DNA of 64,000 nucleotides from Megalobrama amblycephala. Lineage: Eukaryota; Chordata; Actinopteri; Cypriniformes; Xenocyprididae. Under the pieces are notes generated by a model. That model saw nothing but the letters and a program-made list of their open reading frames with translations, was not told the origin of the DNA and searched no databases. Location: contig NC_063050.1 of NCBI RefSeq assembly GCF_018812025.1, forward strand, positions 13,371,037 through 13,435,036. The letters run 5' to 3'. Both the position numbers and the translations under genes were made by a program. Every line of letters starts with the position of its first letter. Positions within the stretch are counted from its first letter, which is position 1. Shown here one piece after another: positions 23,675 through 36,229 of this stretch.

Positions 23675-26600
23675 CTGACAGAGTCAGCAGGACAGAGATC
23701 CCTCACATCTCCAGACGGACCTTCAGCCTTCACACTCGTGTTCCCTGTGTTTCTGTGGTGATGGACGCTGGCGTACTGAAGCTCGTTTTCATCTCCAGCG
23801 CTCTGATGCTTCCTGGGTCTCTTGTGATCGATGCTTGAGTAGATCACGTCATTCTGAACGCCTGAATCACTCGTGCTCATCTGATCCGTCACCGCTGCGC
23901 TGCTGTTCTCCTGAATAAACACAGTCCAGATCATCATGTTGGGATTCTGCCACGTAAGACATGGAACAAAATTCCTGACTGAAAATTTAGTCCTAACCCT
24001 ATCCATATTCCTAAACTTAACCCTACCTATAAGTTATCCCTAAAATCAGAGGGAAATGATGGTGAATAACACTGATGTAGAAGCTCCTAACACTGATTTT
24101 AAAGGATTAGTTCACTTTTAAATAAACTTTTTCTGATAATTTACTCACCCCCATGTCATCCAAGATGTCCATGTCTTTCTTTCTTCAGTCGAAAAGAAAG
24201 TAATGTTTTTGATGAAAACATTCCAGGATTTTTCTCCTTATAGTGGACTTGAATGGGCACCAAATGTTTGAAGGTCAAAATTAGTTTCACTGCAGCTTCA
24301 AATTGTTCAACACGATCTCAGACGAGAAATAATGGTCTTATCTAGAGAAACCATTGCTCATTTTCTGAAAAAAATTGAAAATTATTTAAGTTTTAACCTT
24401 AAATGCTCATCTTGAACTAGCTCTCTTCTTCTTCTCCTCCATTTGAATTCCAGCAGTGTAGATGCTGCTAAGTTTATTACTGCCCTCCACAGGTCAAAGT
24501 TTGAACTAATTTTTATATGCAATATGCTAGTTCAATAGTATATAACAATTAGTTCAAACTTTGACCTGTGGAGGGCAGTAATACACTTAGCAGCATCTAC
24601 ACTGCTGGAATTCAAATGGAGGAGAAGAAGAAGAGAGCTAGTTCAAGATGAGCATTTAAGGTTAAAACTTAAATAATTTTCAATTTTTTTCAGAAAATGA
24701 GCAATGGTTTCTCTAGATAAGACCCTTATTTCTCGTCTGAGATCGTGTTGAACAATTTGAAGCTGCAGTGAAACTAATTTTGACCTTCAATCGTTTGGTG
24801 CCCATTCAAGTCCACTATAAGGAGAAAAATCCTGGAATGTTTTCATCAAAAACTTTAATTTCTTTTCGACTGAAGAAAGAAAGACATGAACATCTTGGAT
24901 GACATGGGGGTGAGTAAATTATCAGGAAAAGTTTATTTAAAAGTGGACTAATCCTTTAAGCCTGAACTTGACATGAACTGTAAACTTGTTCCTCAAATCT
25001 GATTGGCTGATGGGAATGTTGATCCAGGAACATGTTATAATTTGTGAAATTGCGTTCACCCATTGGGATCATAATTGCCTGAAAAAGTGCTGAAATAAGA
25101 CACCTGTTTTGAAACGCCACCTCTGACGCCAGTATCTCCTGTTTTCCTACTGGAGAGAAGAACAATATTTATAGAAACATACACACAGTAAAATCCCCAG
25201 TGTTAAATTAACATCCAAAGTGTACATATGAGTTCATCTTGCTGGGTGTTAAAGTATCACTGAAGCAGTGTTAAAGTTAATGAGATAATTGATTGATGAT
25301 TGAGTGATGATTGACAATTACTGGAGACACCTGATGTTAATAAGCAGAAACACTGAAGAAACAACAAGAGAAAAAGAGAGAGACACAACAACTACAACTG
25401 ACTTCCAGCCATTAAACATTATTACACTTATTATTGACCAGTTTGATTTGATTTCTGTCATACATCAACAAAAGTTCTTATTGAGAATTAACAGATGTTT
25501 AGATGTTAATGTTTTAATGAAAGTTTAGTTTGAAGTCACCATGATGGTGAAAAGCATTTCCTTTAGTTGGGCTCTTGACTTGTTTATTAACATTAATTTA
25601 TCTCTGGCTGCTCCAACTTTGTGTTTGTAGAGCACATTTGTTATGGCCAGAGAAACTCTGATCTGAGCTGTATTTCCCAAAAGTGCTGTGAGCCAAAGTT
25701 CATCAATTTAGGTTTACAATGCTTTGGGAATCACAGTCATAATGGTTGTGTTTTCTCATTGTGAAATGGCCAGATTCATTGGTGACATCCAGTATTAACT
25801 AGTCATGTAGATGTTATATTATTTCTTTATAGTAAATCTCTGTTACCGTTTGAGATCCAGCAGAGCTTTTATGATCTGAAGGGTTTTTTTTTAAACACAC
25901 ATCAAGAACAGACAGACATCAAGAATCAGCATATGACCCTCAACAATGGTGACAATGAAACAAAGTGCTTCATGTTGCAGTGCATGATGGGAGCCACCAA
26001 TCAAAACTCATCCATGGCTCCCATCATGCATTGCTGCATGAATAAATTATGCATCTAAATTGTCCTGTAATTTTCGTAGATTGTTCATGTTTGCTTTTAT
26101 TTTTCTGTTGTTTTGTTGTGACAGTAGCTTGTTTTGTGATGTTCAGAGTTGATCTGTTTGTCAGTATTTTGTATTTATCGTCACCGTTCTTGAGAATCAG
26201 ATGCTGATTCTTGATGTCTGTGTGTGTTTAAACGCTGAAGCTTCAGTGCATGATATAATATTCTTAAAAAAAAAAGACATCCTGCTGTTGGATCTCAAGC
26301 TGTAAAATCACAGGACTACAATCATTAATACTAAAGCTACACATCAAGCACACAGTCAGAGATTTAGACTCTAAACGACATCAGGCCATCACATGATGAT
26401 TATATCATCATCAAATTATATTGTGACCAGATCATATTTTCTCTGACCATTACAAATGTGCTTTACAAACACAAAGTTGGAGCAGCCAGAGAAAAACTAA
26501 TAATAAAAGGTAAAGAGTCAAGAGCCCAACTAAAGCAAACGCTGACCTCTTTCATGGTGACTTGAAATGAAACATTCATAAAACATTAATTAACACCTTT

Positions 26601-29600
26601 TTTCTCTCTTTCCTTCAATGATTCTGCTTATTATCATCAGGTGTCTCCACTAATTGTCAATCATCACTCAATCATCAATCAATTATCTCATTAACTTTAA
26701 CACTGCTTCAGTGTTACTTTTTAACACCCGGCAAGATGGACTCATATGTACACTTTGGGGTGTTAATTTAACACTGGGGATTTTACTGTGCAGTATCCTT
26801 GTCATGGAAATGTGAAGATTAAAAGTGAAAATACATCATTAAAAGTGTCATAAAAGTAATGAATATGATTTGTGATTTATATAAGTTATAAATATGTATG
26901 TTCCACAGCAGTTTTCTCGTACCTTATGATCTTTATTACTACAACAATAATGCAGATGCAGATGAGCGCAGCCCCGATTCCAGCAGCTGCATAGAGACCT
27001 GCGGTCCGTCCACCTGAGTGAAGAGAAACATCATTCACACGACTGATAAAGACACCAGCATAAGAGCCAACGGCACAAATCAATACCTGCAAATGATACA
27101 GAAAGAGACACAGACGCTGATCTCTGAGATCCATATTTATTCTGAGCCTCACAGTAGAAGCGTCCACTGAAACTGGAGCTAAAGCTGGAGATGCTGAAAC
27201 TCTGTCCAGATCCAACAGCTGAGGTTTCATCCTCCTTAAACCAGCTGAAGTTCAGAGCAGGAGGGTTTGAATCACTGCTGCAGTTCAGAGTCACTGAATC
27301 TCCTGACACTATTTCACCAGACGGACTGATGGACACTGAGACGCTCTTTGGAGGATCTGAAAAAGAGTAAGAATGACTTACAGTCGATCATTTGATCAGT
27401 CTGGATTGAACTGAAAGGTGAAAGTGTGTGGTACATCTGACGCTGAGAGTGACGGCAGGAGTCGGCAGATGTTCCTGATCTCTCGCTGCACAGCTGTAGT
27501 TTCCCGTATCATCACTGCTGACCGACTGCAGCAACAGCTGATTCGTGCCGCTCCGTTCTGATAAACGCTTGCCGTTTTTATACCAGATAAAGTCTGTTCC
27601 TGAGAGGATACAGGTGCTCTTACAGAATAAAACAGGTGAATCTTTCTCAACGACCTCTTCAGGAATCTCCACTCTGAGCTCTGAAATCACAGACAAAACA
27701 GATTTAATATTTATATGAAAGAACAGAGTCAAATCTGTCAGTGCAATATCAGTTTGACTGTACCTGTGACTCTGAGCTCGATCCCAGGAAAACCAAGATA
27801 TTTTTGTTTTTCTTTATTTGTCACAATTCTGAGGCAGTACCTTCCTTCATCCTCATGTCTCACATTACTGAGAGTGAGAACGAATGTTTTGTCTTTATTG
27901 GGGAAGTACTGAACTCTGTCTCTGTAATCTGGAAGAGTCAACAGATTTATGTTTTCTTGATCTTTAACTGGGTTTAAGGTCCAATATATCTCTGTCACAG
28001 TGAGATGATCTGGGTGTTTATAAGTGCCTGATAAACTTGTTGTTGAACCCTTTAGGACACATTTCATCATATTTGAGTACTGAATCTCCCATTCCTGACT
28101 GCAAATCCCTGGAAAATATAAAACAGGCAAATACAGATTTTGACCATACTGTGTTTGTGTTTTTACTTTTCTCAAGATCACAGAAACAGTTCTTCTACTT
28201 CAGGATTTGCTTTGCTTGTTATATAGTTAATAAAACATTGCTTTACTCTTCAGGTTTAGTAATTGTAATCATCCACAAGACAAAATACAACAACATCAAC
28301 ATAGAGATTGTTAGTACGATCAGCAGACATCTTATATGTCACAAATATATCACAAATACAAATATAATAAACACTTTACACAAACAAAAAAATGGCATCA
28401 ATAGCCAGTATTTACACTCACTAAAAAATGTTAGGTTAAAAATAACCCAACTATGGGTTAACATAGCACCTTCCCAACTGTGGGTTATTTTTAACCCAAT
28501 GGTTGGGTTAAAAGCCAGTTGGGTTAAAAAATAACCCAACAGTTGGGTTAAAAATAACCCACAGTTGGGAAGGTGCTATGTTAACCCATAGTTGGGTTAC
28601 TTGTTGGGTTATTTACTAACTATGACTATTAACTTTTATTCATGACATTATTTTAATATATAAAATACACTTTGTTTTCTAGATTGTTTATTTGTATAAA
28701 ATATGTTTTAACAAATATATTTTAAATTACAAATGAAATATTGTGGAGCCATTTAATGTAAATATAAGTGTACATATTAAATTCAAAACACACAAGTGTA
28801 AATCAATTCAAAACCTATGCAAATTCGTACAAACATTACACATTCAAAACCTACACAAACATGTACAGAGTAAACTCAAAACATAAATAAAATATGTATA
28901 CAGAACACAAAAATTCAAAATGAACATTATTTAAACCTACACAAAAGTGTACAGTAAATATTAAATTCAAAACCTATAAATTTGCAAACAGTACACAATT
29001 AAAACCTATATTTAAAACTTTCGCAACCATGTAAACTCAAAACATGCATAAAATATGCACATATACAGAACACACAAATACAAAATGAACACTAAATGAA
29101 AAACTACGAGTACACATAAATTCATAACATTAAATCCTTCAATAAATAAACATATCGCGTACAGCAGGCGCTTAAGGTCCGCAATAAGGTCGGCCACAGG
29201 TAGGAATAATGGAATAGGACTCTGGTTCTATTTTGTGGGTCAACACTGTACATTGTATGCATTGATGTGTTAAAAACTTGGGAGTTCTCTTTGTCCTCAA
29301 GGCATCAAGTCATGTGGATCCTGGCTTGTCTCACTGCTCAGGTAATGCATTATATTAGTGCCAACCTTCAAAGAATAAGTAAAGTTTAGTTGGCATGCAC
29401 TGTGACAACATAAGCAATGTAAAATTATGTAAAAGTTACACTGAAGCAGTGCTATACTGAATTAAAATATAGTCACTGCATTACACCTGCTGTTAAAGGG
29501 TTAGTTCACCCCCCCCCCCCCATGTAAAATTTTACATTTTACATAAAGGGGGGAGGGGGGTCTAATGCTATTTCATGTATTCTGACTTATTTACACTGTT

Positions 29601-32600
29601 AAAGAGTTGTATTCCCATGCTAAACATGGCCAAAATTTCAAAACACGAGTTGGATGGTTTCGGATAGTTTTTTTCGAGCATGGCCCTTTATCGTATCCCT
29701 TATCACATAATAAAGGGCGGAATTCCTTGTATGGGCACTTCTCTCTGATAAAGAGCACGCCCATCAACGCATTTCGTTCGGGATACGGAAGCTGAGAGAT
29801 TTTTCAACAGTGGTCACCAAAGAAGTGTGTTTTTGGTTGTGATGGAAAGATTGCCTTTTTCAGCTTCCCAGAGAGCACAGCGTTAAGGGAACAGTGGATG
29901 AAGTTTCAGGGCTCGACAATAAGGACTGCCCGATGGCCCGGGGCCAGTGTGAACGATGCTCGGGACAGTAGACGGAACGGTCACTTGTCTGATCGGGCCA
30001 GTGTTGTAGGGTATGCGATATATATCGTCTATGTCTATGATATCGCAATTGTTGATTTAACGATCTGAAATTATCAAGTATGTCCCTCAATTTACAAAAC
30101 CAAACAAAAACACACCCATTGAGCGCACGCATGCAATATGTGACATAGTCTAGTAACAGTTAGGTTAGACTAGTGCGCATGCATATTTAGAGTGTAAATA
30201 TTCACTGTGCGTGGTTTAGTCTATTAAAATGCCTTTAGAATGACCCAGAATTCAAGGTAAAGGGCAAAAATGCTCCAGTATATCTTTTATATTTATATCA
30301 CTTAATATAGTTAACCAGTATTACACAGCGCCATTTTTCTCCAAATATCAACAATTACAAATGTGATATTGATTTTATTCGGTGTACAGTTTAAAGGTCC
30401 CGTTTTTCGTGGTTTTTTGAAGCTTTGATTGTGTTTATAGTGTGCAATATAACATGTGTTCATGTTTCGCGTGTAAAAAAACACAGTATTTTTCACATAA
30501 TTTACTTATCTGTATACCGCTGTTTCCACTGTCATAAAAACGGGCTGATGACTTCCTTGTTCTATGAAGTCCCTCCTTCAGAAACACGTAACGAGTTCTG
30601 ACTGTGCCAGCGGTTCCTGTGTTGTGATTCGACAGCAGTTTAGCGAACCTTGCCCGGAAAGGTCACGCCTCTTACCATAACGTGGAGATGCACGCGCTCA
30701 GTGTTATTGTAAACATGTCTTTAATTTTACCCTATCAATTTGAGCCGGAATCAGACCCGGTGATTGGACTGCGGGATGAAAATAACAGCGTTTCGACGAC
30801 ATGGCGACAAACACACTCTACAAACGCAACTCTTGTGTATTCCTGTGGGCGGAGGTTAGTCAAAAAACTGTTTTAGTGACGTCATTAAAGAAGGAAGTAG
30901 AGGGATGTAGTCCAAACTGGCCGTTCGATGTAGGCAACTTCTGTTAAATAAAATATCTCGCTTGGCATTGAACTTTGAGCTTTAAAATTTCACAGATTTT
31001 ATTTATACTCTAACAACAACATTACACACTAACTAAAGTTTGAAACATGGGATCACGAAAAACGGGACCTTTAATGAACAATAACTTAATATCAATGGAC
31101 TTTCATTTTAGACACTAAATCGCCTGTTTCACTCTATTTCGCCAACGAAAATAGTTCCAAACAAAGTCCACAGAATTGTTTTGCGTCTCTGAGCACTGAT
31201 CAATCCTGAATCGATCAGCCGTTTGAATGAATCGGTTGAATTCAGTTGAATCTCAATGACTCGCTCATTAGCAGGGACTTGCTGCCACCTACTGGCGGGT
31301 TTAATTTCAGGTTTAAAGTGTCTTTTCATTTTTTAAATAATTTCAAATAACCCTTCTGGGCCTTAAACATTTTAGTTGCGTGGACTCTTAATGGAGGGAC
31401 AGAAATTTCTTTAAATATCTTTAAAAAGATTTTGATTTGCGTTCCAAAGATGAGTGAAGGTCTTATAGTTGTGGAACAACATGAGGGTGAGAAATTAATG
31501 ACAGAATTTTCATTTTTGGGTAAACTAACACATTAACAAGCAGAATCAATACAGAGCAGTGTAATTTATCAAAGCTAATTTTGCAGTGTTGCTTTTACTT
31601 ACAGAGTGATTGTCAGTTAAGCTGTGCTTCATTTCAGCACCATTTTCCCAACTGTGAGACATGGCGATGATGGCAGGACAGCGGGAAGGGTTTTGAAGGC
31701 AGTTTCTCCATGACCATCTTTGAAAGACAAGTTTAAAAAAAAAATATTTATACCATGTGTGTGTGGACAAATTTCACAAGCATGACATGGTCAATACATT
31801 TTTTCCCAAAATAAAACAACCCTTCACTATTCTGAACATCATTAAACTCAGCATTCCATTTCTTCAATAGTTTTTGTTCCAAAGCATCAAATCCATGCAG
31901 TTTGTTGAGGTGTTGTACATCTAATGAACACATTAGCTTGGCTGTGAGGACTTCTTGCGTTCTTTTGATACTAAATCGTTGTCAGTCATTAAACAACTTG
32001 GATTCTATTTAAATTAAAACATAATGTATTAAAATGAAGGAAGACAACTGAGAAAAAAACAAAACAAGAGTAATAAACTGTACCCCAGTGTTTCCCAAAC
32101 AACCTGGTTCTGTAGTAGCCCTAGCACTGGACATTTTGTCTCTCTAATCCTGATTTAACTTACCAGCTTGTTAGCAGAGAGACTCCAAGGCCGGAAAAGG
32201 GTGTCAGATAAGGAAGACATCAAAAATGTGTATTGCTGGGGATAATCTAGGACCAGTTGAGAACCACGGTCATCCAGCAGCATAAAACTTTCATCCACTT
32301 CTTGCTCTGTGTTACAATAAAACTAAAATATTTTAGTATATAAATAAATACTAAAAATATTGTCAGTATTTTAAAAAAAGTTGTCACTTATTTAAATAGC
32401 TTACCTTCAAATGTTTCCATTAAATAGCAGGTTGTTGTAGTCTTTGCTTCACAAATTATTCCATTTGTCTAAAACACAAGTATAAACACATTTAGTACAA
32501 CACAAATGCAAGAACTAACATAACGTTAGCTTCATAAGAAATAATAGTACAAAGATGCTTCAGATACCCCTGTAATACATTTACATGCATTACTATATAG

Positions 32601-33616
32601 AACATGCATTATTAATATACCACATTTCTGCAAATACCAGATTTGCAGTTAGTGTTACTACAGTAAATCTAATAAACAGTAAGTTATTTATCGATAACTA
32701 CTCATGAACTAATCGTTCATTGGTTGCACAACGTTTTTCCAGCTTTTGCATAGAAGCTGTTGGGAATATTGCGCTCTTTCATCTTACAATATCTTAGATT
32801 TTAGCGAATTCAAACAGCACTGTTGTGGTGCTGGTGCCGTATGATCGAGGATCGATGACCGAGCTCGCGCTGCGTAGGCCGAGCTGATAAACGGTCCGTG
32901 CGGCGCGGCTCGGCTCAAACGGCACTTTCGTTCCGCATTTCTAAAAGATCTGTACAAAAAAAGTAAGTTACATTTTTAAAGCCTGAAGCTCAATTTTAGT
33001 TGTCATATTATGAAAGATTATCACGAAGACCGTAAAACATGCGTAATATTGGATAGTGATTGCGGAGACCTACTCTTCCTTAGTAAAAATATAAAATTCA
33101 GTTGTAGAATATACGTAAGTTAATGTTTCACTACACAATACCTAATGTTATAAAAGTTTTATATACGAAAACGACATGGCTTACCTTCATAATCAGGCTG
33201 CAGCAGCTTCTTTCCGTTGACTGTCCCTGGACCGTTAAAATTTGAACCGTCACGGGATCCGCATTTAACCCAACAGATGGGTTATTAATAAAAATAACCC
33301 AACGATTTTAAAAATGACCCAACATTTTTGGTAAATAACCCAACCTAGTGACCCAATATGTGTAACCCAACGGTTGGGTTAATAAAATAACCCAACGTTT
33401 TTTAAGCGTCTAAAAAGACTAATTTGATCTGTTACTATATATTGAAGTGTCTGTATCAGTTTAGCAGAACTGTGAACTCTACACTTTCTTGATATTAAAT
33501 ACAGACAAAACATCCTGAAAGATGGAGGTTTCTTCAGTGTGTGTGTGAAAATATGAATTATATTCAGACTCACCAGGAATCACAAGCAGAGAAATCAGAG
33601 AGAAAAGACGAAACAT
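23675..33616 (-). CDS. Gene C: CD22/Siglec-like receptor V-C2-C2-TM with ITIM tail
   Basis: Coding exons: signal peptide 33574-33616 (MFRLFSLISLLVIPG); V 27764-28108; C2 27435-27680 (ELRVEIPEEVVEKDSP ... YSCAARD); C2 27087-27356 (PPKSVSVSISPSGEIVSGD ... FYCEAQNKYG); TM 26923-27013 (GLYAAAGIGAALICICIIVV); tail 23675-23910. The tail has two ITIMs, VIYSSI and LQYASV, so an SHP-1/2-recruiting inhibitory receptor is expected. The V domain lacks the strand-B Cys (LSGTYKHP) and has Cys one position early in strand F (RYCLRI), keeping the Arg. Phase between TM (ends phase 2) and tail exon (open from phase 0) is unresolved: an acceptor within the tail exon (AACAG) or a missed exon would solve it. A donor at 23674 suggests another 3' exon; reading through gives stop at 23671. 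The ectodomain is duplicated in genes D and E, the tail is not. Confidence 0.75.
24103..24955. mobile_element. Foldback MITE with TTAA target duplication
   Basis: TTAA at 24099-24102 and 24956-24959 flanks an 853-base near-complete inverted repeat beginning AGGATTAGTTCACTTT and ending with the complement of AGGATTAGTCCACTTT. The arms meet around 24510-24545. A related copy is at about 59320-60085. Kolobok- or piggyBac-like by TSD; non-coding. Confidence 0.75.
25184..26790. mobile_element. Foldback DNA transposon CACAGTAAAATCCCCAG
   Basis: Terminal inverted repeats CACAGTAAAATCCCCAGTGT / complement extend inward over much of the 1.6-kb element, for example GTTAATGAGATAATTGATTG near 25277 and its inverse near 26680. 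No transposase frame. It lies in the long TM-tail intron of gene C. A relative occurs at 53215-54423. Confidence 0.7.
28303..28335. other. 33-bp microinversion relative to unit 2
   Basis: The segment between CAACAT and ATGTCAC is the exact reverse complement of 38005-38037 in the otherwise collinear duplicate. Confidence 0.85.
30395..31070. mobile_element. MITE AGGTCCCGTTTTTCGTG, TTAA target site, copy 1
   Basis: TTAA at 30391-30394 and 31071-31074 flanks a 676-base element with termini AGGTCCCGTTTTTCGTG and its inverse CACGAAAAACGGGACCT. No coding frame for transposase. Confidence 0.8.
31748..33190 (-). CDS. Candidate small spliced gene inside the TTGGGTT element, copy 1
   Basis: Minus-strand exons with compatible phases: an exon ending at 33185 (donor GTAAGC) whose last two codons are ATG AAG; 32405-32468 (acceptor TTTTAG, donor GTAAGC) encoding TNGIICEAKTTTTCYLMETF; 32164-32306 (acceptor CACAG, donor GTAAGT) encoding EQEVDESFMLLDDRGSQLVL and DYPQQYTFLMSSLSDTLFRP; and 31748-31930s encoding MCSLDVQHLNKLHGFDALEQ to a stop at 31748. 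The last junction needs a weak acceptor (CCAAG) to stay in phase. All parts are preserved in the second duplicate. I do not recognise the protein; it may be a captured host gene fragment or a transposon accessory gene. Confidence 0.4.
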
Positions 33617-33866
33617 TCTGGAAGACACGAGGAAGATTGTTACAATTACAAAAATATAAAACTTTTGTTTGCATGAGGAGATACATATGAAACAAGTACT
33701 TAATATATCATATTCAATAATCTCTCTATTGAAACTGTAGAAATACTTGTTTTTTGCATTGTAAAATATATCTGTCCTACCTTACTTTCATCTGCAGTGT
33801 TTGTGTGTAAAAATGACTCTATGATCTGAATGCAGTAGTTTAACTGTTTTCACACATCCTGTCTCT

Positions 33867-33876
33867 CTTCACTTCC
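33867..33876 (-). promoter_or_regulatory. Ets/IRF-like site at gene C 5' end
   Basis: Minus strand GGAAGTGAAG, one base from the GGAANNGAAA composite consensus, about 90 bases upstream of the noncoding first-exon donor at 33780. The same site is at 45943-45952 (gene D), and GGAAATGAAG at 50543-50552 (gene E). Confidence 0.35.
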
Positions 33877-33925
33877 TCTGAATGAGTGCAAAACCCTCAC
33901 AGTCACATGACACTTGTGCAGATTT

Positions 33926-33937
<12 letters not shown>

Positions 33938-33988
<51 letters not shown>
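33938..33988. repeat. (TA)n microsatellite upstream of gene C
   Basis: TA tract flanked by CA-rich sequence; the same locus in unit 2 (46013-46038) is shorter. Confidence 0.9.
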
Positions 33989-33990
<2 letters not shown>

Positions 33991-34839
33991 TATGTGCATG
34001 TGTGTGTGTGTATACAGACAATTTTTTGAAAATATGATTTAGCAAACCGTGATGAAAATGTCTGACAAATGCCTTACAGAAGTCGCTCAAGCCTCTTTGA
34101 ATCAGTATTAATGCATTAATTCAGTCACAGAGGAGCTGAACTGAAGTTCACTGAAATACTGTGGAAACTCAGACAATGTGACGTTCACATGCACTGGAAA
34201 AATGACACTTCCTCTTTTCTTTTTTAGTATATACTGATGCAAGATAAATGTGTAACATCTCGTCTTGAGGAACAGCTTCTCTTTGACTTCATCTAAACAT
34301 CATCAACACAAACACAAATCAGCAGATATTTCACATAAACAGAGTCAAAGATTTGATGATTTAATAACTGATAATTGACTGTAATCCTATAGCTATACTG
34401 TAATTTAGTGAATGTGTTTAACTATATTGAGCTCAAGATGCTCTCACGGTGTAAAGTCAAACGGGCTCTTACAGAAGGTGTTTCTGGGGTTTGATGTCAT
34501 GAGGCGTGTGAACTGAAGCTCAATGTGCTGAACGAAAAGAAGAAGCTCTTGACCAGTTTCACCAGCTCTTTCAGAACAAGACTTTGGGCCTTTATAGGTT
34601 ACAAAAGTGGTGCAAAAACACTGTGAGATGAAAGACAAAGTTGCAGTGACATTCTTCTTATATACTGTTAAAATCACTAATAATTTTATTTTAAAGAACA
34701 GATTTGTTTTTATTGTTTACTCTTATAGGTCTACTGAGCATCTCAAACGCGTTTATTGTGTAGCAGTAGAACTCTGAATATTCCACACACGTCACTGTTG
34801 ATGAATGTTTATTTTTAATTATTATAAATATTATTTTAG

Positions 34840-34970
34840 TTTTTTTGATCAGCACCTCGGACAGCGCGTCACTGCACACCTCTACAGCCTCACCGACCTG
34901 AAGCTGACCCTCTAGAGGAAGATACATGTAACTGCACCACATTATCATAGCGAGTGGAATGACTATGAAG
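34840..34970. repeat. Block conserved upstream of three gene units
   Basis: A block containing GATCAGCACCTCGGACAGCG and GAAGATACATGTAACTGCAC recurs at about 46900-47010 and 51140-51245. On the minus strand it keeps an open frame (SYMYLPL...GEAVEVC.DALSEVLI) with small length changes in multiples of three or near it. It may be an old exon or a regulatory block; I do not recognise it. Confidence 0.5.
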
Positions 34971-35306
34971 AAATATATTTCTTAACTAGTCTCTGAAAGT
35001 GCCTCTAAAATCAGCCTATAGACAAGCCTGACAAAACTGAGAGACCAGCTATAAGACCAAACAGATTTCGCCCCCCTTTGACGACTATAGTATTTATTTT
35101 TCCTACTATGGCAGTAAATGTGGAGCGAGATCTGTTTGGATACTGACATTCTTCCAAATATCTTTCTTTGTGTTCAGCAGAACAAAGAAATTCACACAGG
35201 TTTGAGGGTGAGTAAATGATGACAATTTTCATTTTTGAGTGAACTATCCCTTTAAGCTTAAAGTTATTTAGGCGCGTTCGCGTGACCATAGCAACAGTCC
35301 TCTTAA

Positions 35307-35634
35307 AGGGATAGTTCACCCAAAAATGAAAATTGTCATCATTTACTCACCCTCAAGTTGTTCAAAATCTGTATAATTTTCTTTCTTTGTTCTGTTGAAC
35401 ACAAAGAAAGATATTTTGAAGAAAGTTTGTAACCAGGCCACTTTGGGGCACCATTGACTTCCACAGTAGGAAAAAACTACTATGGAAGTCAATGGTGCCC
35501 TAAAACTGTTCAGTTTAACACATTCTTCAAAATATCTTCCTTTGTGTTCAACAGAACAAATAAATTCATACAGATTTTGAACTTGAGGGTGAGTAAATGA
35601 TGACTGAATTTTCATTTTTGGGTGAACTATCCCT
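35307..35634. mobile_element. MITE AGGGATAGTTCACCCAAAAA, TTAA target site
   Basis: TTAA at 35303-35306 and 35635-35638 with inverted termini AGGGATAGTTCACCC. A partial copy of the same family lies just left at about 35155-35260. The corresponding unit 2 copy is 47363-47690. Very common cyprinid repeat type. Confidence 0.7.
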
Positions 35635-36229
35635 TTAAAAAAAAAAAATTTCTCTGTTTGATCAGTGTTGCACAGAATATCAACAAAACAGCCGCTATTT
35701 ATCACTGAAAACAGCCGATAGAAATAACTTTTTAAAATAATCACTGCTGAAGATTCACTGTATAATTCACACTGACTGAAATAAAGCAAACAGTGATACA
35801 ACACAATGTCGTTTCAATTATTTTTTTATTTGTATAACACTTTTTTCACAATGCATATCATTAAAGCAGAGAAATAAATGGAAAGTGACAATAATAGTCG
35901 TCTGTCGTAAACAAGCTGAAGGCAATAATAGCAAGGAAAATTCACACAGAATGTGTTTTTGCATTAAACTGTGCTGCTTTTCTTCCGCTTTTCTAAACAT
36001 GCGCTACACAATCGTATGACCGTTGTGCTCGAGTTAGTTGCAAATTGTGATTTATATGCAATGCTGCGTCAACATGAACATCCACTAGATTGATGTATTT
36101 GACTCTTGAGATGTTCTCTCATTTTTAGCAGCACAACATTATAAATGAATGTGAAATGAACTGTGAAATTAAATTAATATAAGATATAATAATCATTTGC
36201 CCATGTTATAATATGTAGAATCCTGATCT

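Larger units (their letters stand above)
28419..33408. mobile_element. TTGGGTT-ended 5-kb element in gene C intron 1 (CACTA-like?)
   Basis: The left end reads CACTAAAAAATGTTAGGTTA and the right end, inverted, CGCTTAAAAAACGTTGGGTT. Both ends carry many short inverted TTGGGTTA/TAACCCAA modules, and the left 200 bases form a large palindrome. CACT ends and subterminal repeats suggest an EnSpm/CACTA relative, but I find no clear target duplication or transposase. Gene E's intron 1 is only about 355 bases and lacks the element, so it arrived in the ancestor of genes C and D. Contains a nested MITE and a small spliced reading frame. Confidence 0.5.

Noticed and set aside
26886..27230. Frame joining C2 and TM of gene C without splicing
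   Set aside because: The C2 part is out of its true frame there; exon boundaries at 27087 and 27013 give the correct Ig and TM sequence.
27741..28534. Plus-strand open frames over the gene C V exon and intron
   Set aside because: Antisense to the Ig exon or within intron repeats; no motif.
30682..30876. Plus-strand 64-residue frame repeated at 40370 and 41317
   Set aside because: Lies inside the AGGTCCC MITE family, so its conservation comes from element copying; no known domain.
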